Part shown: positions 35,122 to 44,833 of the stretch, piece after piece
Position numbering within the stretch: the stretch's first letter is position 1
How the letters are laid out: each line of letters starts with the position of its first letter
Origin: Ruminococcus flavefaciens
Lineage (GTDB): Bacteria > Bacillota > Clostridia > Oscillospirales > Ruminococcaceae
Direction of reading: 5' to 3'
Assembly (NCBI RefSeq): GCF_900116855.1
Contig: NZ_UETD01000010.1
Coordinates: 124,001-188,000 of the forward strand
Length of the DNA: 64,000 bases
Made by a program: the position numbers and the translations under genes
The notes under the pieces: generated by a model
What the model saw: only the letters and a program-made list of their open reading frames with translations
Told to the model about the DNA's origin: nothing
The model's database searches: none

Positions 35122-35242
35122 AAAATTAAGACAGAAGCTGAGGAAAAGGAGGGACACAAAAGCAGGTATTGTGCTTTTGCGCTTTTTCTTAGTGTCACGA
35201 AGAAAACATATATCACGAAATGAAAGTGAGGAATGATTAAAC

Positions 35243-38200
35243 ATGAAATTCAGAGGTGTTAAAAGAGCTGCACTCGGATTCGTAGCCAGCATCGTATGCG
35301 TTTCATCAGTACCTTTCACAGCGTTCAATGCTGCTGCCGGTCAGACATATACTCTGAACGGTGCAGGACAGCATAAGGGTACTGGCCCCGATGGCTACAG
35401 CTATGAGATCTGGGCTGCTGATACAAACCAGCCGTCATCAATGACACTTGGTGACAACGGTACTTTCACAACAAAGTGGAACTGTGCAGGACCCAGCGGA
35501 AACTTCCTTGCCCGCCGCGGTATCGATATGGGCAGCACAAAGAAGTTCCAGGATTACGGCGGAATCACTTGCGATTTCGATGTAAACTGGTCAGCAAGCT
35601 CTTCAGGTAACTCACGTCTTTGTATCTACGGCTGGACACAGAATCCTCTCGTAGAGTACTATATAGTTGAGGACTGGAAGAACTGGTGTCCTCCTAACGG
35701 ATCCCCCGGAGCAGGAAGCCCCTTAGGCACAGTAAGCCTCGACGGAGCTAACTACTACATCTACAAGGAGAACCGTAACTCATATACTATCGAGGGCAAC
35801 AAGCCCTTCGTACAGTACTTCAGTGTCCGCAGCAGCGGAAGAACAAAGGGTACCATCAGTGTTTCAAAGCACTTTGAGGCTTGGGAGTCCAAGGGACTTC
35901 AGATGGGTAAAATGTACGAGGTTGCTTTCAACGTAGAAGGTTGGGAGAGCAACGGTGAGGCAAGCGTAAATAAGAATACTATTACTCTTGGCAAGGAACC
36001 CGATCCCGAGCCTACACCTACACCCACACCTACAGTAGAGCCCGATACAAACGGAAATTACTTCCAGAGCACTTTCGAGAGCGGCACAGGCGGCTGGACA
36101 GCAAGAAGCAGCGGATCAACAAAGGTCGCAGTTACTTCTGATGTAAGCTATGACGGCAGCAAGGCTCTCGCAGTTACAGGCAGAACAGCTGAGTGGAACG
36201 GCGCAGCTATCGAGCTTGACTCGGCAGCATTCGTTCCCGGCGAAACATACAGCTTCAGCGTAGGCGTGCTCCAGAAGTCAGGCAGCACAGTTCCTATGCA
36301 GCTCTCACTCCAGCAGGGTGACGGCGACAGCGCTTCTTACACATCTATCGCTAAGGTAGACGCTAAGAGCGGCGAGTGGACAAAGCTTGAGAATACTTCA
36401 TTCAAGATCCCCTCGAATTCAGGCACAATGACTCTTTATGTTGAGACTCCCCAGGATTCCGGCGAGCTCACAGACTTCTATATAGACGTTGCTCAGGGTT
36501 CAAAGTCAGGCGTTAAGTCCTCTGTTGTAACAGGACAGGGCAAGGTCGGTTCATCATCCGATCCCGGTTCAGTAGATCCCGGCACAACAGATCCTGTTCC
36601 CACTGTAAGCAGCGGTTCAACAGGTCACGCAAACCGTGATTACACATACACAAAGGGCGGCTCAGGCTTCAAGGATCACGCAGGTCACCTCTTCAGACTC
36701 GGTACTTCCGTAAGCCAGTACGAGCTCAATTCAGGCAATACAGGTAAGGACTTCATCCTCAAGAACTACAACTCCATCACTTGTGAGAACGAGATGAAGC
36801 CTGATTCAACAGTTAAGGGCGTAAACGGTACAGATGTTACCATCAGCCTCAACGATGCAAAGCCTGCTCTTGATTTCGCAAGCAAGAACGGTCTCGGCGT
36901 CCGCGGTCATACCTTCGTATGGTATCAGCAGACTCCTGAGTTCTTCTTCAAGGACGGAAACGGATACGCTTCAAAGGCTACAATGGATAAGCGTCTTGAG
37001 AACATGATCAAGAATACATTCTCTGCTATCAAGTCTCAGTATCCTAACCTCAAGCTTTATGCATATGATGTTTGTAACGAGCTCTTCATCAACGACGGCG
37101 GCGGAATGAGAGATACTCTCGAGAACGGCGGCGAGATGTGGGGAACCAAGCAGGGTTCACGCTGGGTAAGTATCTACGGTAAGGATAACCCCGAGTACAT
37201 CATCAATGCCTTCAAGTATGCAAGACAGTATGCACCTCCTACTTGTAAGCTTTACATGAACGACTTCAACGAGTATATGCCCAAGAAGAGAATGGACCTC
37301 TACAACATGGCTAAGAAGATCATGGCAGAGGGCGACTATATCGACGGTATCGGTATGCAGTCACACCTTTCTGACAGATATCCTTCAGCTTCTGAGTATG
37401 AGGAAGCAATCGAGCTCTTCGCAAGCCTCGGTCTTGACGTTCAGGTAACAGAGCTTGATATCACAAACGAGTTAGGCGGAAACGATAAGGCATATCCTCA
37501 GATATTCCAGAAGATCGCTGATCACGCTAACAACATCTCATCTGTAACCCTCTGGGGTACAACAGACGAGAGAAGCTGGAGAAAGGATCAGAACGGCGGT
37601 TCACCGCTTCCTTTCAGCAACTATCAGCCTAAGTCCTTCTACAACGAGATCCTCAGCATTCTCGATAAGACACCCCCTGTAACAACAGCAGGCGGACAGA
37701 CTCCTGTAACAACTACAACTACAACTTCTGTAACACCTACGATCGTTACTCAGGTCATCGACGAGAAGGAAGAGCTCAACAAGAAGGTTTCCAAGTGGGG
37801 CGACGCTAACAACGACGGCACAACAGAGCTGGCAGATGCTATCTACATCATGCAGGCACTTGCTAACCCCAACAAGTACTCTCTCACAGATCAGGGCAAG
37901 TACAACGGTGACGTTTACGAGGCAGGCGAAGGTATAACAGCTAACGATGCTCTTGCAATCCAGAAGAAGCTCCTCGGTCTCATCAATACACTTCCCGAGA
38001 GCTATTCAAGCAAGCTTTCTACAAAGGTTGTTACAGTTACCGGCAACACACCTCAGGTTCAGACAACAACAACCAAGAGCCAGCAGACAGTGGTAACAAA
38101 TACCCCTTCATCAGCAGGTAAGGGTTCAATAAACAGCAACTTCGACAGCGGCGCAGGCAGCTGGTCAGCAAGAAGTGCTTCAGTTGCAGCAACATCTGAT

Positions 38201-39280
38201 GCTTACTACGGTTCATCAGGTAAGGCTCTTGAAGTATCAGGCAGATCACAGGAGTGGAACGGCGCAGCTATCTCACTCGGCTCCGACTTCAAGGTTGGCG
38301 AGACATACAGCGTAAGCTTAGCAGCTCTTCAGGTCGCTAAGGACAATGCAACCATCCAGATCTCACTCCAGCAGGGCGAGGGTGACAGTGCTTCATACAC
38401 ATCTATCGCTAAGGCTGAGTGCAAGAAGGGCACATGGACAAAGATCGAGAATACTTCATTCACAATTCCTGATAACTCAGGCGATATGATCCTCTACGTA
38501 GAGACAGTTCAGGATTCAGGTGATCTCATGGACTTCTATATCGATAACGTAGTAGTTGCAGCTGAGGGCACAAAGTCTTCAGTAACAACAGGCGGTCAGG
38601 GTAAGGTACCCGAGCCCAAGACAGTAACAACACCCGGTGTTGATACTTCCAAGAAGCTCTGCGCTATCGCATTCGACGACGGTGCATCAGCTTCAAGCAG
38701 AACAGACCCGGCTTACAGGATCATGGACGCTCTCATCAAGAACAACATGACAGCTACATTCTTCTATGTAAGTGACTGGATCAAGACAAACGAGCAGGTC
38801 AAGTTCGCATACCAGAATGGTATGGAAGTTGCAAACCACACTAAGTCACATCCCGAGGGAGGCCTCAGCAAGCTCAGCAGTGACCAGATCAGATATCAGT
38901 GGTCTGAGTGTAACAGCAAGCTCAAGAGCATCATCGGCACAGAGCCTTCACACCTCATGAGACTTCCTTATCTCGATGGCGGCGGACAGGTTACAACAGC
39001 TCTCTATGATGTACCCCTTATTGACTGTGCAATCGATACAAGAGACTGGAGCAATGCTTCTAAGGATCAGATCGTTCAGACAATCAAGAACGCAGCTAAC
39101 GACGGATCACTGCAGGGTGCTATCGTACTTTGCCACGAGAACTATGCTACAACAGCAGCAGCTATGGAAGAAGTTCTTCCTTGGCTCGCACAGAATGGTT
39201 ACCAGAACGTAACCATCTCTGATATGGCAGCTGCAAAGGGCAAGACTCTCCAGGGCGGCGTTATCTACAAGCGCGTTTGA
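35243..39280 (+). CDS. Multidomain cellulosomal xylanase-esterase: GH11-CBM22-GH10-dockerin-CBM22-CE4
   Basis: 1345 residues. Signal peptide 1-30. GH11 xylanase about 33-252, with nucleophile E138 (VEYYIVEDW) and acid/base E232 (NVEGW). Pro/Thr linker, then CBM22 about 270-430. GH10 xylanase about 465-810, with acid/base E613 (DVCNELF) and nucleophile E737 (QVTELDI). Thr linker, internal type I dockerin about 845-915 (GDANNDGTTELADAIYIMQA, NGDVYEAGEGITANDALAIQ), second CBM22 about 950-1110. CE4 deacetylase about 1130-1345, with metal motifs FDDG and HTKSH and then RLPY. The two CBM22 copies are alike (EWNGAAI, LQQG.GDSASYTSIAK). A single chain would thus cut xylan by two folds and remove acetyl groups. 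The same domain order is known from R. flavefaciens. Confidence 0.96.
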   Translation: MKFRGVKRAALGFVASIVCVSSVPFTAFNAAAGQTYTLNGAGQHKGTGPDGYSYEIWAADTNQPSSMTLGDNGTFTTKWNCAGPSGNFLARRGIDMGSTKKFQDYGGITCDFDVNWSASSSGNSRLCIYGWTQNPLVEYYIVEDWKNWCPPNGSPGAGSPLGTVSLDGANYYIYKENRNSYTIEGNKPFVQYFSVRSSGRTKGTISVSKHFEAWESKGLQMGKMYEVAFNVEGWESNGEASVNKNTITLGKEPDPEPTPTPTPTVEPDTNGNYFQSTFESGTGGWTARSSGSTKVAVTSDVSYDGSKALAVTGRTAEWNGAAIELDSAAFVPGETYSFSVGVLQKSGSTVPMQLSLQQGDGDSASYTSIAKVDAKSGEWTKLENTSFKIPSNSGTMTLYVETPQDSGELTDFYIDVAQGSKSGVKSSVVTGQGKVGSSSDPGSVDPGTTDPVPTVSSGSTGHANRDYTYTKGGSGFKDHAGHLFRLGTSVSQYELNSGNTGKDFILKNYNSITCENEMKPDSTVKGVNGTDVTISLNDAKPALDFASKNGLGVRGHTFVWYQQTPEFFFKDGNGYASKATMDKRLENMIKNTFSAIKSQYPNLKLYAYDVCNELFINDGGGMRDTLENGGEMWGTKQGSRWVSIYGKDNPEYIINAFKYARQYAPPTCKLYMNDFNEYMPKKRMDLYNMAKKIMAEGDYIDGIGMQSHLSDRYPSASEYEEAIELFASLGLDVQVTELDITNELGGNDKAYPQIFQKIADHANNISSVTLWGTTDERSWRKDQNGGSPLPFSNYQPKSFYNEILSILDKTPPVTTAGGQTPVTTTTTTSVTPTIVTQVIDEKEELNKKVSKWGDANNDGTTELADAIYIMQALANPNKYSLTDQGKYNGDVYEAGEGITANDALAIQKKLLGLINTLPESYSSKLSTKVVTVTGNTPQVQTTTTKSQQTVVTNTPSSAGKGSINSNFDSGAGSWSARSASVAATSDAYYGSSGKALEVSGRSQEWNGAAISLGSDFKVGETYSVSLAALQVAKDNATIQISLQQGEGDSASYTSIAKAECKKGTWTKIENTSFTIPDNSGDMILYVETVQDSGDLMDFYIDNVVVAAEGTKSSVTTGGQGKVPEPKTVTTPGVDTSKKLCAIAFDDGASASSRTDPAYRIMDALIKNNMTATFFYVSDWIKTNEQVKFAYQNGMEVANHTKSHPEGGLSKLSSDQIRYQWSECNSKLKSIIGTEPSHLMRLPYLDGGGQVTTALYDVPLIDCAIDTRDWSNASKDQIVQTIKNAANDGSLQGAIVLCHENYATTAAAMEEVLPWLAQNGYQNVTISDMAAAKGKTLQGGVIYKRV

Positions 39281-39309
39281 TAAGTAATAATTCTTATCAG
39301 AGTTTCAAA

Positions 39310-39337
39310 TGTGCCGATCATTTCGGTGGTCGGCACA
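39310..39337 (+). terminator. Hairpin after the xylanase gene
   Basis: TGTGCCGA (39310-39317) pairs with TCGGCACA (39330-39337). Its T-tract is weak (CTAATTAAGATTTC). Confidence 0.55.
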
Positions 39338-39374
39338 CTAATTAAGATTTCTCCAAATTTTAATATCCCCTGAA

Positions 39375-39411
39375 AGGCAGTCGGTGTAAATCGGCTGTCT
39401 TTTCATTTTTT
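39375..39411 (+). terminator. Second hairpin with T-tract after the xylanase gene
   Basis: AGGCAGTCG (39375-39383) pairs with CGGCTGTCT (39392-39400), allowing G-U pairs, then TTTTCATTTTTT. Probably the real end of the xylanase transcript, directly before the next promoter. Confidence 0.65.
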
Positions 39412-39428
39412 CAGAAAAATGCTATAAT
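39401..39428 (+). promoter_or_regulatory. Promoter of the first ECF sigma operon
   Basis: TTTTCA (39401-39406), 17-bp spacer, TGC-TATAAT with the -10 at 39423-39428. Its -35 overlaps the T-tract of the preceding terminator. Confidence 0.55.
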
Positions 39429-39486
39429 ATTATGTGACTTTTTGTATTACTCAAAGCGTGTATATAGTGAAAGGAGCTGATGATGA

Positions 39487-39960
39487 ATGCAAAAATGCGG
39501 CTGCGCTCGCGAGGCGGTCGAGAAATACGGTGATATGCTGTACAGGATAAGCCTGCTTATTCTGAAAAACACTGCCGACGCAGAAGACGCTGTGCAGGAG
39601 ACCTTCATAAAATACTTCACGAAGGCACCGGAGTTCACAGACGCAGAACATGAAAAAGCATGGCTCATCACTGTAGCCACAAATAGATGCCGCGATATGC
39701 TCAGATATCGTTCACGCCACGAGACTGAGAGCGAGGAGGTTCTGAATACATACGCTGTAGAGAAAAGCGACAGCGGAATACTTGAGGCTCTTATGGAGCT
39801 CAACGACAAATACAGGATAATAATGATACTGTTCTATGTTGAGCAGTACAAGATAGACGAGATCGCGGATATAACAGGAGTAAGCGTTTCGGCAGTCAAA
39901 ATGCGCCTGTCAAGGGGCAGGAAGCTGCTGGAGGAGAAATACAGAAAGGAGTATATGTAG
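39487..39960 (+). CDS. ECF-type RNA polymerase sigma factor
   Basis: 157 residues. Region 2 is DAEDAVQETFIKYFTKAPEF with the -10 recognition helix after it; region 4 is the helix-turn-helix IDEIADITGVSVSAVKMRLSRGRKLL. The ATG at 39487 is the only in-frame start after the TGA at 39484, and AAAGGAG lies upstream. Its stop is 1 base before the next gene, the predicted membrane anti-sigma partner, so the pair is co-translated. Target genes are unknown. Confidence 0.92.
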   Translation: MQKCGCAREAVEKYGDMLYRISLLILKNTADAEDAVQETFIKYFTKAPEFTDAEHEKAWLITVATNRCRDMLRYRSRHETESEEVLNTYAVEKSDSGILEALMELNDKYRIIMILFYVEQYKIDEIADITGVSVSAVKMRLSRGRKLLEEKYRKEYM

Positions 39961-39961
39961 T

Positions 39962-41980
39962 ATGGATAAGAAGCTCAGAAATGCGGCTGAAAAGATAACA
40001 ATGCCCGAGGATATGAAAGAGCGTATCATAAAAGCCTGCGAAAACATAGACAAAACGAACATAGAGCGCATCGATAACGACGGCTATACCGAAGTCGTAA
40101 GCGGTACCGAGCGCATTAGCAGCAGAAACAACATTATCCGCGTAGTCAGCGCTGCTGCAGCCTGTGCAGTTCTTGCCGCCGGCATAGGAACTACGGGAGT
40201 GCTCCTCCATAAAAACCACAGAAGCCAGCTGGCAGACAGTGACATCGTTGATAGTAATGAACAGCTGACCAGTCCTTTCGGTGACTTCACCAAGGTGGAC
40301 TTCAATTTTTATCTTTTTGACGAAAACTACGACGGATTCTCAGACGAAACCTATGCTGAACTTGCCGATTTCTTCAATAGTTTCGACTGGGGCGAAGAGT
40401 ATGAGAATGCAGAGGGCAGAGAGTTTCAACAGGATTCTCTGACCAGATACGGCGCGATAAACTGGGAAGATGACAAGGGCAAGAATTCCATTACCATAGA
40501 AACGGACGGTTTTATCAGCTATAAGAGGTACATTTTGAGTGGAGAAACTGAAAATCTATCAATGGATCTCGCCTTCACCAAGTACTACATGATAGACTTT
40601 GAAGCCTTCGATAAGGGGATAAAGGAAATAATCGGCAACGACGGATCAGAGTCAGCTGCCGAAGCCGGAATATCACCTTTCGGCGATTTCACCGCATTTG
40701 ACTTTGATCTTCAGTCAGGTGTCTGGAACTATAATAAGCGTACAAGTGCAGCTATATATACGGGGCTGGCAGATTTCCTCAACACCTTCGACTGGGGCGA
40801 GCCCGTGGAAGACACGAGTGGCAGAGGGGATGAAATTGTTGTTACTGATTATGCTTATAACATTTCGTGGGAAGAAAACAGAGTCGTTTCGTGGCTTTAT
40901 ATAGCAGATGACGGGTTTGTTTCCTACTCTGCAAATAAATATTCCGAGGACTATCTGACTTCGGAGGAGGTCGAAAGAAGGTCATACAGCATAGATTATG
41001 AAGCCTTTGACAAAGGGCTGCAAAATATTCTTGCTCAGGATGTGTACATCAGTCAGGAGGAGGCGGACAGACTTCTCAGCGGTTCCTTCGTATTATCCGA
41101 GCTGACCGATAGTAATAACGTCAGGATAGAACCCGATAGGGCGGAAGCAAAGGAAATGCTCAATGAGTTCCTTAGGGACGGCTTTATCTATATGCTGAAA
41201 AGAAGTGTACCTGATAATGCTTCCGAAGGATATAATTTAAAATATAGCGTGATGCTTGAATTTAAGACCGACGATGGTCAAAGGCACACTGAAAACTTCA
41301 CTATTTATGAAAATGGCGTTGTAAGCAGCAGCGAGTATATGGGTACTGGCAACGATCTTTTACCTTACACTGCGGATAATTACTCTATCAATATCGAGGA
41401 ATTTGAGAGCAGACTGAGGGGGATACTCGGGGATGATGAGTTTAATACGGGAAATACAGCAGAGCTTGGAGAGAGGTGTGAGACAGATGGCTGGGAATAC
41501 GTTATAAAGTCAGTTGATGTGACCAAGAGCGGCGATGGAATGGACGTTTTTCCCGAGGGGCATTACGCTTGTGACGAAAACGGCGATCTTATCGGTGACA
41601 GTTCCTATATCATTGCAGATATAGCGTTGACTAACAATACTGATACGGACAGGTCATTGTATATGAACTCTACACGCGTCGATCTGTATAATTATAACGG
41701 CGATGAACTGGACTTTAAAAACTCTATGGAAGCTACGGCGTACATTTTCAACGGAGATCGTTCTGTTTATGAAGCAGATTACTTTAAGACAGACTTTAAG
41801 GCAGGAGAGAGTAGGACATTCAGGGTCGGATATGTGATCGACGACGAATATCTTGACAAAAGCTTTGATACTATCCGCATCGAAATAAACCACTCAGGCA
41901 TGGCTGAAGCAAATGAGAATATCAGATATTACAGACTTGGCGAAAAAAAATCGCTTAATGACATAGCAAAACAGGGATAA
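39962..41980 (+). CDS. Membrane-anchored anti-sigma-like protein with extracellular repeats
   Basis: 672 residues. The short N-terminal cytosolic part (1-57: MPEDMKERIIKACENI) could bind the sigma factor, followed by one membrane helix (about 58-82). The outside part has two repeats of about 120 residues beginning SPFGDFT and containing YAELADFFNSFDWGE / YTGLADFLNTFDWGE and DFEAFDKGI / DYEAFDKGL, then a more divergent third (about 365-500). The C-terminal domain (about 510-660; SSYIIADIALTNNTDTDRS) looks like a DUF4352-type beta sandwich. The role as anti-sigma factor is inferred from gene order and topology. RBS AAAGGAG lies inside the end of the sigma gene. Confidence 0.78.
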   Translation: MDKKLRNAAEKITMPEDMKERIIKACENIDKTNIERIDNDGYTEVVSGTERISSRNNIIRVVSAAAACAVLAAGIGTTGVLLHKNHRSQLADSDIVDSNEQLTSPFGDFTKVDFNFYLFDENYDGFSDETYAELADFFNSFDWGEEYENAEGREFQQDSLTRYGAINWEDDKGKNSITIETDGFISYKRYILSGETENLSMDLAFTKYYMIDFEAFDKGIKEIIGNDGSESAAEAGISPFGDFTAFDFDLQSGVWNYNKRTSAAIYTGLADFLNTFDWGEPVEDTSGRGDEIVVTDYAYNISWEENRVVSWLYIADDGFVSYSANKYSEDYLTSEEVERRSYSIDYEAFDKGLQNILAQDVYISQEEADRLLSGSFVLSELTDSNNVRIEPDRAEAKEMLNEFLRDGFIYMLKRSVPDNASEGYNLKYSVMLEFKTDDGQRHTENFTIYENGVVSSSEYMGTGNDLLPYTADNYSINIEEFESRLRGILGDDEFNTGNTAELGERCETDGWEYVIKSVDVTKSGDGMDVFPEGHYACDENGDLIGDSSYIIADIALTNNTDTDRSLYMNSTRVDLYNYNGDELDFKNSMEATAYIFNGDRSVYEADYFKTDFKAGESRTFRVGYVIDDEYLDKSFDTIRIEINHSGMAEANENIRYYRLGEKKSLNDIAKQG

Positions 41981-41989
41981 AATAAAAAG

Positions 41990-42013
41990 ACCGCACATCT
42001 TATGATGTGCGGT
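41990..42013. terminator. Bidirectional terminator
   Basis: ACCGCACATC (41990-41999) pairs with GATGTGCGGT (42004-42013). Plus strand continues ATTGTTTTAT; minus strand continues CTTTTTATTTTAT. It serves both converging genes. Confidence 0.85.
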
Positions 42014-42019
42014 ATTGTT

Positions 42020-42880
42020 TTATCTTAGTGAATATAGCTTTTTGAAGTCTGTTGGAGTGCAGTGCTTGATTTCTTTGAAGATACGGTTGAAGGTAGTAAG
42101 GCTCTTGAAGCCCGAGCGCATAGCCACTTCTGTAATGGGAATGCTTGGGTCAAGGAGGAGAAGCTCCGCCGCCTTGGTACGTCTTGCGTTTATGTACTGG
42201 AGATAGGACATAGCGTTATACTGCTTGAATATACGCGAGAAGTGGTACTTGCTGTAGCCTGCAACATCGGCAAGCTGTTCAAGTGTGATATCGTACATGT
42301 AGTTATTGTCGATATACTTTAGCACGGTACCGAACTTTTCGCTGTACTCGTCTATCTTCTCGTCATCGCAGTCCATAACTATCTTCTGCTGCTCCAGCTG
42401 ATATTCGCGGAGAGCCATGAACAGCTCGATGACCTTGACGTATATCTTGACGTCGGCAAGCTCCGACTTCGAGTTATAGAGAGAAAGGATATCCAGCATG
42501 GTCTTTTTCGCCAGAACATGCAGCTCCTTATCCATATCCGCATTGATGAGAACAGCCGAATTCAGTGAACGCATAACAGGCTCGAGAGCAGATATCTCGC
42601 CGAGGATACTGTTATCGCACTGAAAGATTATACGCCTTCCGGGAATGGCAGGCATACTGTGAAGCTCACCCGGGGGAACGATGAGAACATCGTTTTCGGG
42701 AATAATATAATCAATACCGTTCACAGTGACTGTATATTCATTTTTCAGCGGCATGAGGAGTTCAACGGCGTTATGCCAGTGAACGGGATAAGCCTCATTC
42801 TCGTTATTGTCGTAGAGCATGGCATATTTTTGGGTGTCATACTCCACAGTCTCGAAGTCGCCCGAGAGATGTTTTATCAT
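42020..42880 (-). CDS. AraC-family transcriptional regulator
   Basis: 286 residues from the ATG at 42880 (GAGGGGGG upstream). The N-terminal cupin-like ligand domain has YPVHWHNAVELLMPLKNEYTV and PPGELHSMP. The C-terminal AraC DNA-binding domain carries two helix-turn-helix units: TLEQLADVAGYSKYHFSRIFKQY and ITEVAMRSGFKSLTTFNRIFKE. Cupin-AraC regulators usually respond to sugars and control polysaccharide or sugar use. The targets are not visible; no carbohydrate operon is directly attached. Confidence 0.92.
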   Translation of the reverse strand: MIKHLSGDFETVEYDTQKYAMLYDNNENEAYPVHWHNAVELLMPLKNEYTVTVNGIDYIIPENDVLIVPPGELHSMPAIPGRRIIFQCDNSILGEISALEPVMRSLNSAVLINADMDKELHVLAKKTMLDILSLYNSKSELADVKIYVKVIELFMALREYQLEQQKIVMDCDDEKIDEYSEKFGTVLKYIDNNYMYDITLEQLADVAGYSKYHFSRIFKQYNAMSYLQYINARRTKAAELLLLDPSIPITEVAMRSGFKSLTTFNRIFKEIKHCTPTDFKKLYSLR

Positions 42881-42969
42881 TTTAATACCCCCCCTCTGAA
42901 CTGCACTTACAGAGGTCGTGACCAAATATTGCTATCATTTGGTTTCGTCTCAACTTAATTACTAATAAC

Positions 42970-42998
42970 ATTATAATCTATATGACGTTTTTTGTAAA
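42970..42998 (-). promoter_or_regulatory. Promoter of the AraC regulator
   Basis: On the minus strand TTTACA (42998-42993) and TATAAT (42975-42970) with a 17-bp spacer. The remaining space to 43133 is AT-rich with nothing else recognised. Confidence 0.65.
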
Positions 42999-43133
42999 TG
43001 CTTTTTGTACAACTTTGTGAAAACTATACAAATGGACTAACCAATTTTTGCGCAAAATGAATTGTGGTCAACCGCAAAAAACAGGCGATTTTTACAGAGC
43101 GATTACAGCCGTGCAACAGGGAAGTGACAAAAA

Positions 43134-43166
43134 GCTCCCCTGACGACCGCATATCGTCAGGGGAGC
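43134..43166 (-). terminator. Terminator of the flotillin gene
   Basis: GCTCCCCTGACGA (43134-43146) pairs with TCGTCAGGGGAGC (43154-43166); minus strand continues TTTTTGTC. Confidence 0.88.
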
Positions 43167-43179
43167 CTGTGGTAAAATA

Positions 43180-44724
43180 TTAGTCGGGAATGTTGTCGCT
43201 GTCATAGAAGAAGCTTCCGTTGTCATCGGGGAGAGTTGACTCCTTGGGGGAGTCCTTCTCCTGAGCGGGAGCAGCAGTCTCAACAACAGCAGCAGCCTTG
43301 GGAGCTGCCATCTTGCCGCCTAAGAAGCCTGCAAGGAGCGATCTGATGTCAACGCCGGTAGCCTCGGTGAGACCGTCGGTGATCTTTGTGGTAGAGCCGA
43401 TGATGTCACCAACAAGCTTGCTGGAGTTGCCTTCGCCGTACATAGTGATCTTGTCGACCTGCGACAGAGGAGTAGCGGCGTTCTTTACTACCTCGGGGAG
43501 AGCCTTGAAGTACATTTCGAGAACAGCAGCCTCGCCGTACTTCTTCATAGCCTCAGCCTTAGCGTTGATACCCTCAGCCTCAGCAAGACCCTTAGCGCGG
43601 ATAGCGTCCGCCTCAGCCTTACCTACGGCAGCGATACCCTCAGCCTCCTGCATCTTGGCGAATTTCTGAGCTTCAGCCTCAGCCTTCTGAGCTTCCGCCT
43701 CCTGCTCACGCTGGAAACGATCGGCTTCAGCCTCCTTCTTGAGCTGATAGAGCTTGGCGTCGGCTTCCTGCTGAGCCTTATAGCGGTCAGCTTCAGCCTT
43801 CTTCTTGATCTGAGCTTCGAGAGCCTTTTCTGTGACCTCTGCCTCACGAGCCTTCAGCTCAACGTCCTTTTCGGAGGCGGCGATGTTAGCGTTAGCCTTT
43901 GATACCTCAATGGTCTTACGCTGATTTTCGCGCTGTATCTCGTAAGCAGCATCTGCGATAGCCAGCTGGGTGTCGGCTTCCTTTTTGAGTTCAGCCTGAC
44001 GGATAGCCAGCTCGTTGTTTTTCTGAGCGATCTCGGTCTCTGCGAGTATCTTAGCATCGTTGGCTTCTTTCTTAGCCTGAGCCTTGGCGATCTCGATCTC
44101 CTTCTCGGACTCAGCGCGTGCGATAGCAGCCTTCTTCTGGATCTTTGTGGTATTGTCGATACCGAGGTTTTCGATCAGGTTCTGATCGTCGGTGAAGTTC
44201 TGAACATTGAAGGAAACGATCTCAAGGCCCATTCTGTTGAGGTCGGGAGCAGCGTTTTCCTGAACCTTCTCGGCGAAAGCCTTACGGTCGTTGACCATAG
44301 CCTCAAGGGACATCTGACCAACGATCTCACGCATATTACCTTCGAGTACCTCTCTTGCAACCTTAGCCACATAAGCTGTGTCCTTGTTGAGGAAGTTCTC
44401 AGCGCCCAGCTTTATGAGCTGAGGATCACTGCTGACCTTAACGTTAACGTTGGCGTCAACATTGATATTGATGTAGTCTGCGGTAGGAACAGCGCTTGAA
44501 GTCTTTACGTCAACTGCGATGAGCTGGAGCTTCAGCTTATCCACACGCTCAAAGAAGGGTATGCGGATGCTTGCCTTACCGATGATTATTTTTCTCCTGA
44601 GACCCGAGATGATGTACGCGGTGTCCGGGGGAGCCTTGATGTAGCCGGTAATGATTATAAGGAGGAGTAATATAACTCCTATTGCGATCGGGATAACGAG
44701 TCCCCAGTTGATGTTGTCAAACAT
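43180..44724 (-). CDS. Flotillin-like SPFH/band-7 membrane scaffold protein
   Basis: 514 residues from the ATG at 44724, which has GGAGG 6 bases ahead; the ATG at 44736 lies on that site. One N-terminal membrane helix (about 5-27), an SPFH domain (PPDTAYIISGLRRKIIIGKA, LQLIAVDVKTSSAVPTADY), and a long Glu/Ala-rich coiled coil (about 190-400) with KAEAEAQKFAKMQEAEGIAA. Then AVLEMYFKALPEVV and a short variable tail. It matches the YuaG/FloT type, which organises membrane microdomains and secretion or signalling complexes. Monocistronic with its own promoter and terminator. Confidence 0.95.
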   Translation of the reverse strand: MFDNINWGLVIPIAIGVILLLLIIITGYIKAPPDTAYIISGLRRKIIIGKASIRIPFFERVDKLKLQLIAVDVKTSSAVPTADYININVDANVNVKVSSDPQLIKLGAENFLNKDTAYVAKVAREVLEGNMREIVGQMSLEAMVNDRKAFAEKVQENAAPDLNRMGLEIVSFNVQNFTDDQNLIENLGIDNTTKIQKKAAIARAESEKEIEIAKAQAKKEANDAKILAETEIAQKNNELAIRQAELKKEADTQLAIADAAYEIQRENQRKTIEVSKANANIAASEKDVELKAREAEVTEKALEAQIKKKAEADRYKAQQEADAKLYQLKKEAEADRFQREQEAEAQKAEAEAQKFAKMQEAEGIAAVGKAEADAIRAKGLAEAEGINAKAEAMKKYGEAAVLEMYFKALPEVVKNAATPLSQVDKITMYGEGNSSKLVGDIIGSTTKITDGLTEATGVDIRSLLAGFLGGKMAAPKAAAVVETAAPAQEKDSPKESTLPDDNGSFFYDSDNIPD

Positions 44725-44804
44725 ATAAACCTCCATATCATATGAGGGCGCTTATGCGGAGCGCCAATAGTTTTACGGCAGACTTGTTTCTGCCGTATGA
44801 CAGT

Positions 44805-44833
44805 ATTATACAACAATTCCTTCTCTTTGTCAA
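44805..44833 (-). promoter_or_regulatory. Flotillin promoter with leader hairpin
   Basis: On the minus strand TTGACA (44833-44828), 17-bp spacer, TATAAT (44810-44805). An ACGGCAGA/TCTGCCGT hairpin (44796-44775) lies at the very start of the transcript, the same layout as in the antiporter leader. Confidence 0.8.

Noticed and set aside
34948-35223. 91-residue Lys-rich open frame before the xylanase
   Set aside because: It has no RBS, lies across the xylanase promoter, and has a composition expected from AT-rich non-coding DNA.
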